Positions 62,525 through 64,000 of a stretch of DNA of 64,000 bases are shown here, one piece after another. The DNA comes from Halorubellus salinus (GTDB lineage: Archaea > Halobacteriota > Halobacteria > Halobacteriales > Natrialbaceae). The notes beneath the pieces were generated by a model that had not been told where the DNA came from, did no database searches, and worked only from the letters and a program-made list of their open reading frames with translations. The translations under genes were made by a program, and so were the position numbers. Position 1 is the stretch's first letter. Every line of letters begins with the position of its first letter. The stretch spans positions 62,001 through 126,000 of the forward strand of contig NZ_JAJCVI010000004.1 in assembly GCF_020567525.1 (NCBI RefSeq). The letters are read 5' to 3'.

Positions 62525-63684
62525 AACTGGCGATAATCGGGTTCGGGCAGGCTGGGGGGAAGGTCCTCGACGAGTTCATCGCGTTCGACCGACAGACGAA
62601 GGGGTCGGTCGTCCGTGGGGCTGTCGCGGTGAACACGGCGAAGGCGGACCTCCGCGGGCTCGAGCACGTACCCGAGGACCGACGGGTGCTCGTCGGGCAG
62701 ACGCGCGTGAAGGGCCACGGCGTGGGTGCGGACAACGAGCTTGGTGCAGAGATCGCCGAGGAGGACATCGGAGAGATCCAGAGTGCGATCGACGACATCC
62801 CGACGCACGAGGTGGACGCGTTCCTCGTCATCGCGGGTCTCGGTGGCGGAACCGGCTCGGGTGGGGCGCCGGTGCTCGCGAAGCACCTCAAGCGCATCTA
62901 CAGCGAGCCCGTGTACGGCCTCGGTATCCTCCCGGGGAGCGACGAGGGCGGCATCTACACGCTGAACGCCGCGCGGTCGTTCCAGACGTTCGTCCGGGAG
63001 GCGGACAACGTCATCGTGTTCGACAACGACGGCTGGCGGCACAGCGGCGAGAGCCTCGAAGGCGGGTACGATTCGATAAACGAGGAGATCGTCCGGCGAC
63101 TCAACGTCCTGTTCTCGGCGGGCGAGGTCGACGACGGGGATACGGTCGCGGAGAGCGTCGTCGACGCGAGCGAGATCATCAACACGCTCGGGAACGGTGG
63201 CGTGTCCAGTATCGGGTACGCGGTCGACCACGTCGACCGTGGCGACTCCGGGTTGCTGTCGCGGTTCTCGAAGAAGCAACTGGACGACGTCGACACGACG
63301 AACCGCATCACGAGCCTCGTTCGGAAGGCGACGCTCGGTCGCTTGACGTTGCCGTGTGAGGTTCAGGGCGCGGAGCGTGCGTTGCTCGTCGTCGCTGGGC
63401 CGCCCGAGTACCTGAACCGGAAGGGCATCGAGCGCGGGCGGACGTGGCTCGAGGAACAGACCGGGTCGATGGAGGTCCGCGGCGGCGACTTCCCGATGCC
63501 CAAGGAGTCCTCGGTCGCGTGCGTCGTCCTGCTGTCGGGCGTGACGAACGTCCCGCGCGTGAAGCAACTGCAGGCGGTCGCGGTCGAGGCGATGGAGAAC
63601 ATCGACGACCTCCGCGAGCAGAGCGACGCGAACCTCGACGCGCTCCTGGACACGGGCGACGAGGAGCTCCCGCCGCTGTTCTGA
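62521..63684 (+). CDS. cetZ: CetZ tubulin-like protein
   Basis: This 387-residue tubulin/FtsZ superfamily protein is of the archaeal CetZ group. The N-terminus MKLAIIGFGQAGGKVLDEF and VNTAKADLRGLEHVP are CetZ-like. The GTPase signature is GLGGGTGSGGAP near residues 104-115. FDNDGWRHSGESL and GYDSINEEIV follow where FtsZ has its T6/T7 elements. CetZ proteins control cell shape, motility and envelope processes rather than division. GTG at 62521 is the only in-frame start before the conserved N-terminus, as a TGA lies at 62512. It follows nusA on the same strand, 177 bp away. Confidence 0.95.
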   Translation: MKLAIIGFGQAGGKVLDEFIAFDRQTKGSVVRGAVAVNTAKADLRGLEHVPEDRRVLVGQTRVKGHGVGADNELGAEIAEEDIGEIQSAIDDIPTHEVDAFLVIAGLGGGTGSGGAPVLAKHLKRIYSEPVYGLGILPGSDEGGIYTLNAARSFQTFVREADNVIVFDNDGWRHSGESLEGGYDSINEEIVRRLNVLFSAGEVDDGDTVAESVVDASEIINTLGNGGVSSIGYAVDHVDRGDSGLLSRFSKKQLDDVDTTNRITSLVRKATLGRLTLPCEVQGAERALLVVAGPPEYLNRKGIERGRTWLEEQTGSMEVRGGDFPMPKESSVACVVLLSGVTNVPRVKQLQAVAVEAMENIDDLREQSDANLDALLDTGDEELPPLF

Positions 63685-63801
63685 CGCCGTCGGCTCCGTC
63701 GAACCGGACGTGGGGGTCGCTGTCGTGGTTCGACGGTCGGTTTTCGACGTTCGGTTGCCGGTACGTTTAGACGGGTCGACGACGAGTTGGTGACGACGAG
63801 G

Positions 63802-64000
63802 ATGACTGACCTGCGCGTGCTCGCGGTCGATGGGGTGGCGAGCGTCGCGAGCACGCTCGCCGCACGCGAGGCGTTCGCGGTTGCGGTGGCGACCGACGAC
63901 CGGTCGCTCGCGAGCGCGCTCGCGGACGAACCATTCCAGTGTATCGTCATCGAGCACGATCCGCCCGCGGTCGACGCCGTCGAGACGACCCGGACCGTCG
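63802..64000 (+). CDS. N-terminus of a receiver/sensor-type regulator (cut by window edge)
   Basis: The first 66 codons read MTDLRVLAVDGVASVASTLAAREAFAVAVATDDRSLASALADEPFQCIVIEHDPPAVDAVETTRTV. The alternation of strands and helices (LRVLAVDG, FAVAVATD, FQCIVIEHD) looks like a receiver domain, although the usual acidic pair at the start is reduced to one Asp. It probably continues into PAS/kinase or HTH modules outside the window. TACGTTTAG near 63763 may be the promoter. Confidence 0.6.
   Translation, partial: MTDLRVLAVDGVASVASTLAAREAFAVAVATDDRSLASALADEPFQCIVIEHDPPAVDAVETTRTV

Overview
The window is chromosomal DNA of a haloarchaeon (class Halobacteria). The signs are a very high G+C content, acidic Asp/Glu-rich proteins, leaderless genes with TATA boxes about 25-30 nt before the start codon, a PGF-CTERM surface protein, haloarchaea-specific families (HVO_0476, DUF5790, DUF5806, DUF5995, DUF7511, HVO_2922), archaeal type II GAPDH, Azf-type glucose-6-phosphate dehydrogenase, CetZ, and split archaeal RNA polymerase subunits. 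I cannot name the genus from sequence alone.

Layout. 1-13 kb: small haloarchaeal proteins, azf, an MptD-like pterin enzyme, surE with a zinc-ribbon HTH regulator, an MFS exporter, an ArfB/creatininase-family hydrolase, a tandem DUF7511 pair, a 7TM-PAS histidine kinase, an ABC exporter half-transporter and a DUF192 protein. 12.7-16.9 kb: tRNA-Val and tRNA-Phe. The tRNA-Phe is followed by a degenerate second copy of its 3' end, an internally duplicated membrane protein, a DoxX protein, a CtBP-like dehydrogenase and mgsA. 17-26 kb: DUF5995, a ParB-like protein, a PRC-barrel protein, a GT2 glycosyltransferase, a small wHTH protein beside an AT-rich island, ribosomal protein L10e, an ATP-grasp ligase, Hsp20 and a FilR1-type regulator. 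26-39.9 kb: a beta-helix/PKD surface protein, GAPDH, small membrane proteins, an M29 aminopeptidase, three universal stress proteins, two GNAT enzymes, a histidine kinase, a DHH phosphoesterase, an M23-like protein, a lipoate-ligase-like protein and dihydroorotase.

39.9-46.9 kb holds a minus-strand dipeptide/oligopeptide ABC importer. Both ATPases are fused into one polypeptide, followed by a Tat lipoprotein binding protein, two permeases and a small membrane protein. 47.6-48.2 kb is a gene-free stretch with hairpins. 48.2-52.7 kb carries DUF5806, an HVO_0476 zinc-finger protein and three consecutive SAM methyltransferases (two Pcm-like). 53.0-53.9 kb has two identical tRNA-Asp genes bracketing a lone PD-(D/E)XK nuclease gene. 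54.1-62.3 kb is the RNA polymerase operon rpoH-rpoB2-rpoB1-rpoA1-rpoA2-nusA. It is followed not by the usual rps12/rps7 genes but by a 38-bp tandem repeat and a cetZ gene that is preceded by a leaderless 12-codon upstream ORF.

The most interesting signals are the nuclease between identical tRNA-Asp copies, the cetZ upstream ORF with a GTGA stop/start overlap, the tRNA-Phe 3'-end duplication, several tandem repeats next to housekeeping genes, and the structured gene-free region at 47.6-48.2 kb. No CRISPR array, integrase or intact transposase was seen.
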